From: Kribbella antiqua
GTDB lineage: Bacteria; Actinomycetota; Actinomycetes; Propionibacteriales; Kribbellaceae
DNA: 64,000 nucleotides
Assembly: GCF_004345665.1 (NCBI RefSeq)
Contig: NZ_SLWR01000002.1
Span: 496,001 to 560,000, forward strand
Reading direction: 5' to 3'
Shown in pieces: positions 34,297 to 43,603 of the stretch. The notes beneath the pieces are model-generated. The model did not search any database. It worked only from the letters and a program-made list of their open reading frames with translations, and was not told the origin of the DNA. Numbering within the stretch: position 1 is the first letter of the stretch; each line of letters begins with the position of its first letter. Made by a program: the position numbers and the translations under genes.

Positions 34297-35013
34297 ATGC
34301 ACACACATCGTCTGGACCTCGAGGACGCGTCGATCCGGGACTGGGAGGCGGTTGTCGTCGCGGTCGACGCCGAGCGGGGCATCGTGCTCGACCGGTCCGC
34401 CTTCTATCCCGGTGGTGGCGGCCAGCCTCCGGACCAGGGCGTCCTGCTCTGGGGCGGCGTACGCACGCGGATCCTCGGCACGATCAAGGGTGACGACCTC
34501 TACCTCGTCCCCCACGAAGACGACCCGGTGCCGCCGCCGGGCACCGCCGTACAGGGTGCCCTCGACGACGAGCGGCGGACCAACCTGATGCGGACCCACT
34601 CCGGGCTGCATGTGCTGACCGGCGTCGTCTTCCGCGACTTCGGCGCGCTGGTGACCGGCGGCAACATGGAGCCGCTGACCGCCCGGATGGACTTCGACCT
34701 CTCAGAGGTGCCGCCGGACTTCAAGGACCGCGTCGCCGAGGCCGTCAACACGGAGATCCAGACCGACCGCCGGATCACCGTGAGCAACCTGCCGCGCGAC
34801 GAGGCGTTCGCCATCCCGGACATCATCCGTACGGCGACCAACCTGCTGCCGCCGGACATCGAGGTCGTCCGGATCGTCGACATCGCCGGCCTCGACACCC
34901 AGGCGGACGGCGGCACCCATGTCGCCTCCACCGCCCTGATCGGCCGCATGGACGTCGTCAAGATGGAAAGCAAGGGACGCGGCTTCCGCCGCCTCCGCGT
35001 CCGCTTCAGCTGA
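34297..35013 (+). CDS. alaX: AlaX-type alanyl-tRNA editing protein
   Basis: This 238-residue stand-alone homologue of the alanyl-tRNA synthetase editing domain would hydrolyse Ser-tRNA(Ala). It has RSAFYPGGGGQPPDQG near the N-terminus and the first metal pair in HSGLH. The second metal motif reads DTQADGGTHVAST, where alanyl-tRNA synthetases have CGGTH. The Cys ligand is therefore replaced by Asp, while the His is kept. It may be co-transcribed with the upstream aminotransferase. Confidence 0.85.
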   Translation: MHTHRLDLEDASIRDWEAVVVAVDAERGIVLDRSAFYPGGGGQPPDQGVLLWGGVRTRILGTIKGDDLYLVPHEDDPVPPPGTAVQGALDDERRTNLMRTHSGLHVLTGVVFRDFGALVTGGNMEPLTARMDFDLSEVPPDFKDRVAEAVNTEIQTDRRITVSNLPRDEAFAIPDIIRTATNLLPPDIEVVRIVDIAGLDTQADGGTHVASTALIGRMDVVKMESKGRGFRRLRVRFS

Positions 35014-35135
35014 ACACGCGCGTCAGCCCCCGCCGCGACCAGCCCCTGCAACCCAACCCACCGCAACCCGAATGCCGGGAGATCCCCCGAAGGCGCCAGG
35101 GCCCACGGCGGACAATGGAGAGTTTCTTTCGCCAT

Positions 35136-35297
35136 GAGCCTGTTGCAAAATAGATCTCGGTCTCTCTGTCCACACCAACACGCCGCGACTTTTCTCGCCG
35201 ATGCGGCGCTCGCGCTCCACTCGGCCTGCGGATTCGGCGTACGTCCCTCGGTCCGTCCCCACCAAGCTCGGACGCTGGGGAATTCTGCAACAGGCTC
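35136..35297. mobile_element. MITE-like element with terminal inverted repeats
   Basis: A 162-bp segment is bounded by GAGCCTGTTGCAAAATA (35136-35152) and its inverted copy at 35281-35297, matching at 15 of 17 positions with the outer 12 perfect. A 3-bp direct repeat, CAT, flanks both ends (35133-35135, 35298-35300), as from target duplication. It encodes nothing convincing, so it would need a transposase elsewhere in the genome. The rest of the 329-bp gap between AlaX and the isomerase gene shows no gene. Confidence 0.65.
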
Positions 35298-35342
35298 CAT
35301 TTCGCGAAAACCCTCCACCGTCGACACCAAAAACCTCCACAG

Positions 35343-36113
35343 TCAATGCGGCGCGGCTCGGGTGCCGGTGGAGAGGCCGTTGCCGATCAGGTAGTCGTAG
35401 CTGTCCCGCAAGGCGAGCATGATGTCGGTGTCGCAGCGGTCCAGCTCGACGATGTGCCACTCCACGGCCGGGTTCGCGGCCAGGACGGCTGGGATGTCCA
35501 GGCTGCCTTGGCCTACGGCGACCATCGCGTCCTCGGAGGACTTCGCCGGGCCGTCCTTGACGTGCAGGAAGCGAACCCGCTCGCCCAGGTCGCGCACCAC
35601 AGCCGCCGGATCGACACCGGCCAACTGGACCCAGTACATGTCGAGCTCCACCAGGACACCTGGGTCCAGCTGGTCCAGCAGGACGTCGTACGCGCGTCTC
35701 CCGTCGGCCAGCTGCGTGAACTCGGCCGAGTGGTTGTGGTACGCGATGCGCATACCGCGGCCGCGTGCGTTGGCCGCGGCGATGTTCACTCGCTCGACAC
35801 CACGGGCGATGCTGTCTTCAGTGGCGAACTCCTCCGGCTCGAGGCTCCACGCAAGTACGGGCGCGCCGAGCTCGCTCTGCTCATCGAGGATCCGCTCCGC
35901 CTCCGGCCCCGCGGGGAAAGGTGCGTGAGCACTGCAGAGTCCGAGCCCGAGGTCGTCGAGCATGCGTCGCACCACCGCGGGTTTCAGCCCATGCAGGCCG
36001 AACGTCTCGACGGCGAGGTACCCGATCTCGCTGATCTGCCGCAGTACGCCGGGAAAGTCCTCCTCCGCCAGTGCGTAGACCGACCAGAGCTGGACCGCGA
36101 TCGGACGCTTCAT
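35343..36113 (-). CDS. Sugar phosphate isomerase/epimerase-like TIM-barrel protein
   Basis: This 256-residue protein starts at MKRPIAVQLW, with the ATG overlapping the upstream oxidoreductase stop (ATGA). It is a xylose-isomerase-like barrel. Likely metal ligands are the Glu in VLAWSLEPEEF or a nearby acid, the His in IAYHNHSAEF, the Asp in LVELDMYWVQ, the His in FLHVKDG and the Glu in IVELDRCD. Family members isomerise or eliminate from keto-sugars. It is the last gene of an eight-gene operon with ThuA and two Gfo/Idh/MocA enzymes, a setting seen for 3-keto-sugar processing. Confidence 0.82.
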   Translation of the reverse strand: MKRPIAVQLWSVYALAEEDFPGVLRQISEIGYLAVETFGLHGLKPAVVRRMLDDLGLGLCSAHAPFPAGPEAERILDEQSELGAPVLAWSLEPEEFATEDSIARGVERVNIAAANARGRGMRIAYHNHSAEFTQLADGRRAYDVLLDQLDPGVLVELDMYWVQLAGVDPAAVVRDLGERVRFLHVKDGPAKSSEDAMVAVGQGSLDIPAVLAANPAVEWHIVELDRCDTDIMLALRDSYDYLIGNGLSTGTRAAPH

Positions 36114-37213
36114 TCGCACCCGTCCGGCAGGGAGAACGTCGTACTGAGCTCCATCGCTCGACCGCTGCTCGCCGACTCGTCGGCCTTGAGCATGATCTCC
36201 AGGACATGACGTGCGTGCTCGAGATTCAGCACCGGCTGAGCGCCCGTACGCACGCAGTCGGCAAGATGGTCGACGAGAACCGCCCGGTGCAGCGCCAGCA
36301 CCGCGTCGCCATCCGGGAGCTCGGGAGTGACCCACCCCGGCGCGTCGACCTGGAAGATCTCCAGCACCGGTCCTTCGCCGCCGAACGGCCGGCCGCTGAG
36401 GTTGATGGTTCCTTCCCGGCCGAAGATCTCCAGCTTCGGACCGCGGCCGGCGTTCACGTTGAACGTGCCGTCGACGACCGCGAAGGTGGACGCACCGAAG
36501 TCCAGCATCATCAGCACGTTGTCGTCCGCGGTGACGTCGATCGTCTTCCCCTGGAACGGCCCGCCGCGGACTGTCCGGGTGGGCTCGGTGATACCGGCGA
36601 AGGCGACCACGCGCTGTGCCGGACCGAGGATCCCGGTGATCTCGTGGATTCCGTAGACGCCCATGTCGAACAACGGCCCGGCGCCCTTCTGGTAGAACCA
36701 GCTCGGGTCGGCCGGCCAGGCGCCGGACGCAGGTCCACCGTGCGAGGACCGAACGCGCGCAAACGCAACCTTGCCGATGGCCCCTTCGCGCACCAGCCGA
36801 CGCGCTTCCGCACGGTCCGGGTAGAGCATGTTGTACGGCGCACAGACCACAGTCAGGCCGCGCTCCTGCGCCAGCTCACAGATCCGGTCCGCATCGTCCA
36901 TCGTGGTGGCGAGCGGCTTCTCGGTGGCCAGATGCTTGCCCGCCGCAAGAATCCGGAGACACGTCTCACCATGCGCCGGGATCGGCGTCAGATTCAGTAC
37001 GGCGTCCATCGCAGCCCCGGCCAGCATGGCGTCCAGACTCGTGAACGCCGCCGGGATGCCGAACGTGGTAGCGACTGCCGAGGCCAGCCCAGGTACGACG
37101 TCCGCGATCGCGACGACCTCGACCTTGTCCCGGATCGCCTTCAGATTGGGCAGGAATCCCACTGCCCCGCTGGCGATCATCCCGGCTCCGAGCACCCCGA
37201 GTCGCAAGCTCAT
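36110..37213 (-). CDS. Gfo/Idh/MocA-family oxidoreductase (second of two)
   Basis: This 367-residue enzyme has the Rossmann motif GVLGAGMIA and the EKPLA motif (KHLATEKPLATT) with the catalytic lysine. The substrate segment is FYQKGAGPLFDMGVYGIHEITGILG. It starts at MSLRLG, overlapping the preceding gene stop by 4 bp. Family enzymes oxidise or reduce sugar hydroxyls with a tightly bound nicotinamide. With its neighbour it could carry out linked oxidation and reduction at C3 of a glycoside. Confidence 0.88.
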   Translation of the reverse strand: MSLRLGVLGAGMIASGAVGFLPNLKAIRDKVEVVAIADVVPGLASAVATTFGIPAAFTSLDAMLAGAAMDAVLNLTPIPAHGETCLRILAAGKHLATEKPLATTMDDADRICELAQERGLTVVCAPYNMLYPDRAEARRLVREGAIGKVAFARVRSSHGGPASGAWPADPSWFYQKGAGPLFDMGVYGIHEITGILGPAQRVVAFAGITEPTRTVRGGPFQGKTIDVTADDNVLMMLDFGASTFAVVDGTFNVNAGRGPKLEIFGREGTINLSGRPFGGEGPVLEIFQVDAPGWVTPELPDGDAVLALHRAVLVDHLADCVRTGAQPVLNLEHARHVLEIMLKADESASSGRAMELSTTFSLPDGCE

Positions 37214-38223
37214 GCCGGCTCCTCCTGCGGCCGGATGCTCCGGCCTTCGCGGACCGATTCGTAGAACGCGATACACGCGGCGAGGTTGTGCCAGGCATCG
37301 TCAACGGTAGCCACCGGTTCCACGTCTCCGCTGATGACAGCACCCCAGTGGTCCAGGTCCGCGGCCTGGTCATGCTTCGCCGGCGGCGACACCTCCGCCC
37401 ACCCGCTCTCCCCATGGACCAGGAGGCGCCCGAGGATGCCGTCCATCCGCAGCGCTCCGGGGCTGCCGACCAAGGTGTAGCTGGACTGGAATCCACCATC
37501 CGGAGCTGTCCAGGTGTCCTCCAGCGTCGCCACCGCACCACCGGAGAACGTCACAGTTGCCACGCCGTAGTCCTCGACACCGAGTTGATGCCGGTGGTTG
37601 GCCGTCTGCCCGGTGATCGCAACCACCTCCTCACCGAGCAACCATCGCAGTACGTCGATCTGGTAGATCGCATGGTCGATCCAGCCACCGCCAAGCGTGC
37701 GGGCCGGATCGGCGAACCACCCCGGATCGGGATCACCCGACCATCGGCTGGGCAGCCCTGCCCAGATCGTCATCGAAGCGCTGGTGAGCCGGCCGTCGGA
37801 CAGCCATTCGCGGACGAACTGCCAGCCCGGCCCCAGCCGTTGCCGGGACTCGGCCGGGAGGAAGTGCACACCGGAGTCATGCACGGCCGCGACGACCTCC
37901 GAGGCATCCTGCAGGCGCAAGGCCAATGGCTTGTTGGCGACGATGTGCTTGCCTGCCTTGGCAGCGGCCAGGCACACCGCGTGGTTCAGCTCCGGGCTGA
38001 CGAAGCTCATCACCGCGTCGATGCCCGGGTCGTCCACCAGGGTCCGCCAATCCGCTTCGACCCGCGGAACGCCGTACTTGCCGGCCACTTCCGCTGCCCG
38101 CGCAGGATCAGCGTCCCAGACGCCGGCCAGCTCGAGCCACTCGCGTGATCCTGCTCCGTCCGCCAAGGGAAGCGCCGAGTACCAATGGTCCACACCGATC
38201 AGGGCGACTCGAAGATCCTTCAT
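37210..38223 (-). CDS. Gfo/Idh/MocA-family oxidoreductase (first of two)
   Basis: This 337-residue protein has N-terminal ALIGVDHWYSALPLADG in place of a canonical GxGxxG, so its nucleotide loop is unusual. The family lysine is in KHIVANKPLALR. The second domain includes GGGWIDHAIYQIDVLRWLLGEEV and an active-site His in that segment. It starts at MKDLRVA and overlaps the ThuA gene stop by 4 bp. The substrate is unknown; it is not a close copy of the other Gfo/Idh/MocA gene. Confidence 0.85.
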   Translation of the reverse strand: MKDLRVALIGVDHWYSALPLADGAGSREWLELAGVWDADPARAAEVAGKYGVPRVEADWRTLVDDPGIDAVMSFVSPELNHAVCLAAAKAGKHIVANKPLALRLQDASEVVAAVHDSGVHFLPAESRQRLGPGWQFVREWLSDGRLTSASMTIWAGLPSRWSGDPDPGWFADPARTLGGGWIDHAIYQIDVLRWLLGEEVVAITGQTANHRHQLGVEDYGVATVTFSGGAVATLEDTWTAPDGGFQSSYTLVGSPGALRMDGILGRLLVHGESGWAEVSPPAKHDQAADLDHWGAVISGDVEPVATVDDAWHNLAACIAFYESVREGRSIRPQEEPA

Positions 38224-38921
38224 AGGCGTTCCTCCGATGCTGTCGTGAGCAGGATGTGCGGTGCGGCCCAGCCGACCGCGTTGGCGATCACCCGGCGTAC
38301 CTCGGCCTGCCGGTACACCGGGTACTGCTGATCGCCGGGGCTGAAGTAGAAGATCCTTCCGGCACCCCGGCGGAAGCAGCAACCGCTGCGGAACACGGCA
38401 CCGCCGCTGTAGGAGCTGATGAAGACCAGCTCATCCGGTTCCGGCAGATCGCACGGCTCGGCGTACAACTCGTCCGCCGGGATGACGATCGGGTTCGGCA
38501 CTCCGGCGGTGACGGGATGCCCTGCCTTCACCGTCCAGACTCGCTGTTCGTTGTCGGGCGCCCAGCGGTCGAGGGCACAACTCGTGCCGAGGAGCTCGAG
38601 ACTGACCTTGGAGTAGAGCGCGGAATGCAGCAACACCAATCCCATCCCGCGCTCTACCCGGGCGATGACCCGATCGGCGACCTCGTCGTCCAGTTGATCG
38701 TTGGCGATGTGCGACCACCAGACCAGGACGTCCGTCGACTGGAGTACGTCGTCCGGCAGGCCCTGGCCGGGCTGGTCGAGCGTCGCGGTGCTGACGACGG
38801 CATCCGGGGCCAGCTCCCGGATGCCGTCGGCAACAACCTCGTGGATGCCCTCTGGGTACACGCGCTGGACACTCTCGTCCCGCCGCTCGTGCACGTTCTC
38901 GTTCCAGACGGTCACCCGCAT
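38220..38921 (-). CDS. ThuA-domain protein
   Basis: This 233-residue cytoplasmic protein starts at MRVTVWNENVHE after GGGGTGACC. It is a ThuA-type glutamine-amidotransferase-like fold with TDVLVWWSHIANDQL, GMGLVLLHSALYSK and GRIFYFSPGDQQYPVY. Together with ThuB, a Gfo/Idh/MocA enzyme, ThuA is required for trehalose and related disaccharide catabolism in rhizobia through 3-keto sugars. The adjacent pair of Gfo/Idh/MocA genes and a TIM-barrel isomerase repeats that logic. It differs from the secreted ThuA-like protein at 1547 in lacking a signal peptide. Confidence 0.85.
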   Translation of the reverse strand: MRVTVWNENVHERRDESVQRVYPEGIHEVVADGIRELAPDAVVSTATLDQPGQGLPDDVLQSTDVLVWWSHIANDQLDDEVADRVIARVERGMGLVLLHSALYSKVSLELLGTSCALDRWAPDNEQRVWTVKAGHPVTAGVPNPIVIPADELYAEPCDLPEPDELVFISSYSGGAVFRSGCCFRRGAGRIFYFSPGDQQYPVYRQAEVRRVIANAVGWAAPHILLTTASEERL

Positions 38922-38923
38922 GG

Positions 38924-40591
38924 TCACCCCTGGACCGGCTTCAGCCGCAGTACGACGATCTCCGCACCCGGCGTGTACGGCGCAGCCGGCGCGTACGGGT
39001 CGGCCTCGGTCGGCCACCCGGTCACCTTCGCCGACCGGTACATCGCCCAGTCCACGCTATAGACCAGCGGAATGATGGGTGTCTGCTCGACCATGACGCC
39101 CTGCAAGCCGCGCAACGCCGTCAGGCGCGCGTCGTCCGTGCCCGCGGCCTCGTAGTCGTCCAGCAGCTTCTGCGTCTTCGGATCGTTGAAGCGCTCGACG
39201 TTGGCCCTGGCGTTCTGCCCGACCGGTCCGGACTGGCTGTAGTCGAGCCACCCCTGGTAGGCCACGAACGGCGAGGCGCCGGTGTTGGACGATCCCAACG
39301 TGAGGTCATAGTGGCCTTGGGCAACACGCTGCGACCAGTCGTCGACGGACACGCCCTTGACGGTGACGCTGATACCGACCGTCTTGAGTTGCTGGGCAAT
39401 GATCCCCGAGCTGTTCATCCAGTCCTTGTAGCCGGACGGAACGGTGAGCGTCAGCGACAGCGCGCGGCCGTTCTTCTCGTACACGCCGGACTTGTTCAGC
39501 TTGAAGCCGTCCTGCTCGAGCAACTGCTTCGCCTTGGCCTTGTCCTCGACGATCTCGAGTCCCTTGTACTTCGGGTCGAGCGCCGAATCGTAGTTGGGCA
39601 GCAGCAGGCCGGTGGGCGTCTTCACCGGTGGGTTGAAGGTGTACTGACCGAGATCGCAGATCTGCTGCCGGTTCAGTGCCGCGCTGATCGCTTGCCGGAC
39701 CGGCAGCTCGCTCAACGGCCAGACCGTGTGGTTCGGGACCAAGGAGACGACGCCGGTCGGTGGATACCAGAAGTGGTTGTCCTTGTTCTTGTTGACGAAT
39801 TCCTTGTTGCTGCCGGTGGTGAAGAAGTAGTCGGCCCAGTCGAGCTCACCGGAGAGCAACTGAATGCCGGCTGTCTCGAAGCTCAAACCGTGGTAGCGCA
39901 GCTCCTGCACCTCGGGTTTGCCCGCCTGCCAGAACTTGTCGTTCTTCGTCAGCACCAGCAGCTGCGGGTTGTAGGACTTGTAGACAAAGGGCCCCGTGCC
40001 GACCGGCTTCGGGTCCAGGAACTTGGTCGGATCCGGCACCGCTTCCCACACATGCTTGGAGACGATCGGGGTCAGACCGGCGACGGCGTACAGCTGCGTG
40101 TACGCCGGTTTGGCGAACGTCATCACCACGGTGTGCTCGTCGGGGGCCTTGACCTGCTGGAAGTCGATGCCGTTGACGTTCAGGGCGGCGTACTTCTTCA
40201 GCAGCGCGAAGGTGAAGACGACATCGGCGCTGGTGAAGGGCTGGCCGTCGGTCCAGGTGACGCCCTCGCGGAGCTTGAAGGTGAGCGTCTTGTCCCCGTC
40301 CGCCCACGTCCAGGCCGTCGCGAGCCAGGGATACGTGCTGCCCTCCTTGAGAATGTTGAACTGCACCAGCGGCTCGTAGATCATGTTGACCGCGCTGTAG
40401 GCGTTCAGCGCACTGGTGGGCAGGAACGGGTTGAAGTTGGCCGCCGGGCCCCCGCCGGTCCCGGTGATCTCGAGGACTGGCAGCTCACCAGCTTTGGCGG
40501 CCGGCGCCTCCTCCGTGCACGCGGCGGCGCCCAGAGCGAGCGCGACGGCGGTCGCAAGACAGGCGATCGTTCTCCATCGTCGGATGTTCAT
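38924..40591 (-). CDS. Family 5 (oligopeptide/glycoside-type) ABC solute-binding lipoprotein
   Basis: This 555-residue lipoprotein starts at MNIRRW after AAGGAG, with lipobox GAAAC (C25). It has the SBP_bac_5 features NMIYEPLVQFN, TFKLREGVTWTDGQPFTSADVVF and a central PVGTGPFVYKSYN. Though called oligopeptide binders, family 5 proteins near sugar genes often bind oligosaccharides. The downstream sugar-oxidising genes support that here. It follows the DppF-type ATPase gene by 25 bp. Confidence 0.9.
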   Translation of the reverse strand: MNIRRWRTIACLATAVALALGAAACTEEAPAAKAGELPVLEITGTGGGPAANFNPFLPTSALNAYSAVNMIYEPLVQFNILKEGSTYPWLATAWTWADGDKTLTFKLREGVTWTDGQPFTSADVVFTFALLKKYAALNVNGIDFQQVKAPDEHTVVMTFAKPAYTQLYAVAGLTPIVSKHVWEAVPDPTKFLDPKPVGTGPFVYKSYNPQLLVLTKNDKFWQAGKPEVQELRYHGLSFETAGIQLLSGELDWADYFFTTGSNKEFVNKNKDNHFWYPPTGVVSLVPNHTVWPLSELPVRQAISAALNRQQICDLGQYTFNPPVKTPTGLLLPNYDSALDPKYKGLEIVEDKAKAKQLLEQDGFKLNKSGVYEKNGRALSLTLTVPSGYKDWMNSSGIIAQQLKTVGISVTVKGVSVDDWSQRVAQGHYDLTLGSSNTGASPFVAYQGWLDYSQSGPVGQNARANVERFNDPKTQKLLDDYEAAGTDDARLTALRGLQGVMVEQTPIIPLVYSVDWAMYRSAKVTGWPTEADPYAPAAPYTPGAEIVVLRLKPVQG

Positions 40592-40616
40592 TGCAGGCAC
40601 TCCTTGCCTGGGTGGT

Positions 40617-41627
40617 TCAGCGTGCAGGGACGGGCTCGGTGCTTGCGCTGTACAGCCAGCACTTCGTCCAGTGGCCGGGACGCAGCTCGGTTGTGCCGGG
40701 CGCCTCGGTGCGGCAGATGTCCATCGCGTGTGGACAGCGGGGATGGAATCGGCAGCCGGCGGGAGGATCGACCAGACTCGGCGGCTCCCCGGCGTCGAGC
40801 AGATCCGGACCGGTGCCGGCCCGGTCCGGATCGGGTGCGGACTCGAGCAGCAGCCGCGTGTAGGGATGCGCGGGTTGCTGGACGAGTTCCTCCGACGGTC
40901 CGCCCTCGATGACCCGGCCGGCGTACATGACCAGCGTCGTACTGGCGAAATAGCGGGCGGAGGCGATGTCGTGCGTGATGTAGAGCATCGCCAGGTCGAG
41001 GGACTTGACCAGCCCGGCGAGCAGGTTGAGGATGCCGAGCCGAATCGACACGTCGAGCATCGAGACCGGCTCGTCGGCCAGCAGCACCTTGGGTTTGGCC
41101 GCGAGTGCGCGGGCGATGGCGATCCGCTGCAGCTGACCGCCGGACAGCTCGTGCGGGAACTTCGTCAGGAACTGTTCGGCCGGCGTGAGGTTCACCTGTT
41201 CGAGCAGCTCGACGAGGGCGGCCCGGGTCGTCGGGTAACCGTGCACCTTGAGCGGTCGCCGGAGGTGGTAGGCGATGGTGTGAATCGGGTTGAGCGATCC
41301 GAACGGGTCCTGGAACACCAACTGAACGCGGCGCACGTGCTCCCGGAAATGCCGGCCGCGAGTTCCCCGCGCGGTCGCGCCGTCGATCTCGATGGTTCCG
41401 CTCGTGACCGGGTAGAGGCCGGCCAGCAATCGCGCGATCGTGGACTTGCCGGACCCCGACTCCCCCACCAAGGCGGTGACCTCGCCGGACCGCAGCGTCA
41501 GCGTGACGTCGTCGACGGCGTGCACAACCTCCGCGCGGCCGCGCAGCCGCCGGCGGAGCCGATGCACCGGAAAATGCTTGATCAGATCCCGCGCCTCCAG
41601 CACCGGCTGATCGGACTGGGTCGTCAT
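40617..41627 (-). CDS. Oligopeptide-type ABC transporter ATPase (DppF/OppF family)
   Basis: The 336-residue ATPase starts at [19 protein letters not shown], its ATG overlapping the stop of the fused permease-ATPase gene (ATGA). Walker A is GESGSGKST, the signature is [15 protein letters not shown], and Walker B is [14 protein letters not shown]. The C-terminal oligopeptide-transporter extension contains clustered cysteines ([14 protein letters not shown]), as in DppD, where they hold an iron-sulfur cluster. Upstream in-frame sequence to 42350 is a shadow of the fused gene and was excluded. Confidence 0.92.
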   Translation of the reverse strand: MTTQSDQPVLEARDLIKHFPVHRLRRRLRGRAEVVHAVDDVTLTLRSGEVTALVGESGSGKSTIARLLAGLYPVTSGTIEIDGATARGTRGRHFREHVRRVQLVFQDPFGSLNPIHTIAYHLRRPLKVHGYPTTRAALVELLEQVNLTPAEQFLTKFPHELSGGQLQRIAIARALAAKPKVLLADEPVSMLDVSIRLGILNLLAGLVKSLDLAMLYITHDIASARYFASTTLVMYAGRVIEGGPSEELVQQPAHPYTRLLLESAPDPDRAGTGPDLLDAGEPPSLVDPPAGCRFHPRCPHAMDICRTEAPGTTELRPGHWTKCWLYSASTEPVPAR

Positions 41628-43603
41628 CGTCCCTCCCCGTCCTGGTAGAGCAGGCACGCGACCTGGTGATCGGGTGCCTCGGTCGGCAAGTTCGTGGCCG
41701 AGAGCAACGGTATGGTCGTCGTACAGGCGGCCATGGCCTGTGTGCAGCGGGGCTGGAAGGCGCAGCCGGCGGATCGGAGGCGGAGGTCCGGCGGTGCGCC
41801 GGGGATACCGGTCAGCACGCGGCGTGGTCCATGCAGCAGCGGGAACGAATGCAGCAGGCCATCGCTGTAGGGGTGACGCGGCGCTTCGTACAGCTGCTTC
41901 GCCGTACTCGTCTCGATGATGCGGCCGGCGTACATGACGGCGATCCGGTCGGCCACCTCGATCAGCAGCGACAGATCGTGCGTGATGAAGACGACCGCGA
42001 ACCCGAGCTGCTCCCGCAGGTTCATGATCTTCGTCAGAATCTGGCGTTGTACGACGACGTCCAGCGCCGTCGTCGGCTCGTCCAGCACCAGGATGTCGGG
42101 CTCCAGCACCAGCGCCATCGCGATCAGCGCGCGTTGCCGCATCCCGCCGGACAACTCGTGCGGGTAGGCATCGGCGCGGTCCGTCGGCAGGCCGACCATC
42201 GTCATGACCTCGGCGATCCGCTTCTGCCGTTGGCCGGGCGTCATCCCCGGCCCGTGGTCGATCAGCGCGTCGCCCAGTTGCTCTCGCAGTCTCAGCACCG
42301 GGTTCAGCGAGTTCATGGCGCTCTGGAACACGATCGCCAGCTGCGCCCACCGGAAGGCCCGCAATTCGGCGTCGGACATCTTCAGGACATCGACCGGCCC
42401 CGCGCTCGTGGGCCAGTAGCGGATCTCGCCAGCCACGACCTGCCCCGGCGGACGCAGCAGCCGGGTGATCGCGTAGGCCAACGTGGACTTGCCCGAACCC
42501 GACTCACCGGCGACGCCGAGCACTTCACCGCGCCGCAACACCAGATCGACGCCGTCGACAGCGTGCACCGCGTTCGGGCCGTCGCCGTAGTCCACCCGCA
42601 AGCCGGTCACCTCGAGCAGTACGTCGCCCGCCGCTCCAGCGTCCTGCACGACCTGCTTCGGAGCCGTACGCCGTACCCGCCGGGACTTCCGCGGGTGGAA
42701 ACCCCGGACGCGCAGGCGAGGGTTCACGTACTCGTCGATGCCGAAGTTGACGAAGGCGAGCGCCGTACCGATCAGGGCAATGCACAGACCGGGCGGGACG
42801 AACCACCACCACGCGCCGGACTGCAATGCCTGGTTGTTCTGCGCCCAGTAAAGGATGCCGCCCCACGACCAGGTGGTGACGTCCGACAGGCCCAGGAACG
42901 CCAGCCCGGCCTGGGTAAGGATCGCGAAGACGATGGTGAACAGGAAGCTCGACGCGACGATCGCCATCTCGTTCGGCAGGATCTCGAAAAGGAGGATGCG
43001 GGCCGGCCGCTCGCCCGTCGCCCGTGCGGCCTCGATGAAGTCGCGTCGCCGGATCGACAGCGTCTGCGCGCGCAGGATCCGCGCACCCCACGACCACCCG
43101 GTCAGGCTGATCACGACAGCCACCGTCAGCGAGCCTCTGGTGGGGAGATACCCGGCCAGTACGACCACCAGCGGCAACGCCGGAATCACCAGGAAAACAT
43201 TGGCGAGCGCGGACAGCAGCTCATCTGTCAAACCGCCGACGTACCCTGCGGTCAGCCCCACAATGAGCGACAACACGGTCGCCATCACGGCCGCGGTCAC
43301 CCCAACGAGCAACGACACCCTGGTGCCGACCAGCACTTGAGCGAAGATGTCCTGACCAGTCTGGGTGGTGCCGAACCAGTGTGCACCGGACGGCGGCTGG
43401 AGTACGTCGTCCGACAACGCGGACGGATCCGTCCGCCACACCATCGGGCCGAAGGCGCCCGCGACGACGAACACGCCGAGGATGGCCAGCCCGGTGATCG
43501 TCTTCGCCGACCGCAATCCCGCAAACCACGAGCGTCTGGCCGCCACCGCCTCCGGTCGAGCGGCCGGCTCCGGCGTCGCGCCGGCCACCGCCTGGACGGC
43601 CAT
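41624..43603 (-). CDS. Oligopeptide-type ABC permease fused to ATPase (DppC-DppD type)
   Basis: This 659-residue single frame begins one base before the dppB-type gene stop. Residues about 1-300 are a DppC permease: [21 protein letters not shown], and the EAA loop [26 protein letters not shown]. After a basic linker ([16 protein letters not shown]) a DppD ATPase starts at about 328. Walker A is GESGSGKST near 365, the signature is [15 protein letters not shown], and Walker B is [14 protein letters not shown]. The C-terminal Cys motif is [14 protein letters not shown]. It is the second permease-ATPase fusion in the window, from an unrelated transporter class. Confidence 0.88.
   Translation of the reverse strand: MAVQAVAGATPEPAARPEAVAARRSWFAGLRSAKTITGLAILGVFVVAGAFGPMVWRTDPSALSDDVLQPPSGAHWFGTTQTGQDIFAQVLVGTRVSLLVGVTAAVMATVLSLIVGLTAGYVGGLTDELLSALANVFLVIPALPLVVVLAGYLPTRGSLTVAVVISLTGWSWGARILRAQTLSIRRRDFIEAARATGERPARILLFEILPNEMAIVASSFLFTIVFAILTQAGLAFLGLSDVTTWSWGGILYWAQNNQALQSGAWWWFVPPGLCIALIGTALAFVNFGIDEYVNPRLRVRGFHPRKSRRVRRTAPKQVVQDAGAAGDVLLEVTGLRVDYGDGPNAVHAVDGVDLVLRRGEVLGVAGESGSGKSTLAYAITRLLRPPGQVVAGEIRYWPTSAGPVDVLKMSDAELRAFRWAQLAIVFQSAMNSLNPVLRLREQLGDALIDHGPGMTPGQRQKRIAEVMTMVGLPTDRADAYPHELSGGMRQRALIAMALVLEPDILVLDEPTTALDVVVQRQILTKIMNLREQLGFAVVFITHDLSLLIEVADRIAVMYAGRIIETSTAKQLYEAPRHPYSDGLLHSFPLLHGPRRVLTGIPGAPPDLRLRSAGCAFQPRCTQAMAACTTTIPLLSATNLPTEAPDHQVACLLYQDGEGR

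Noticed and set aside
35134..35394. An 86-codon frame overlapping the MITE-like element
   Set aside because: It runs through both terminal inverted repeats and into the isomerase gene on the other strand, shows no family features and has no ribosome site.
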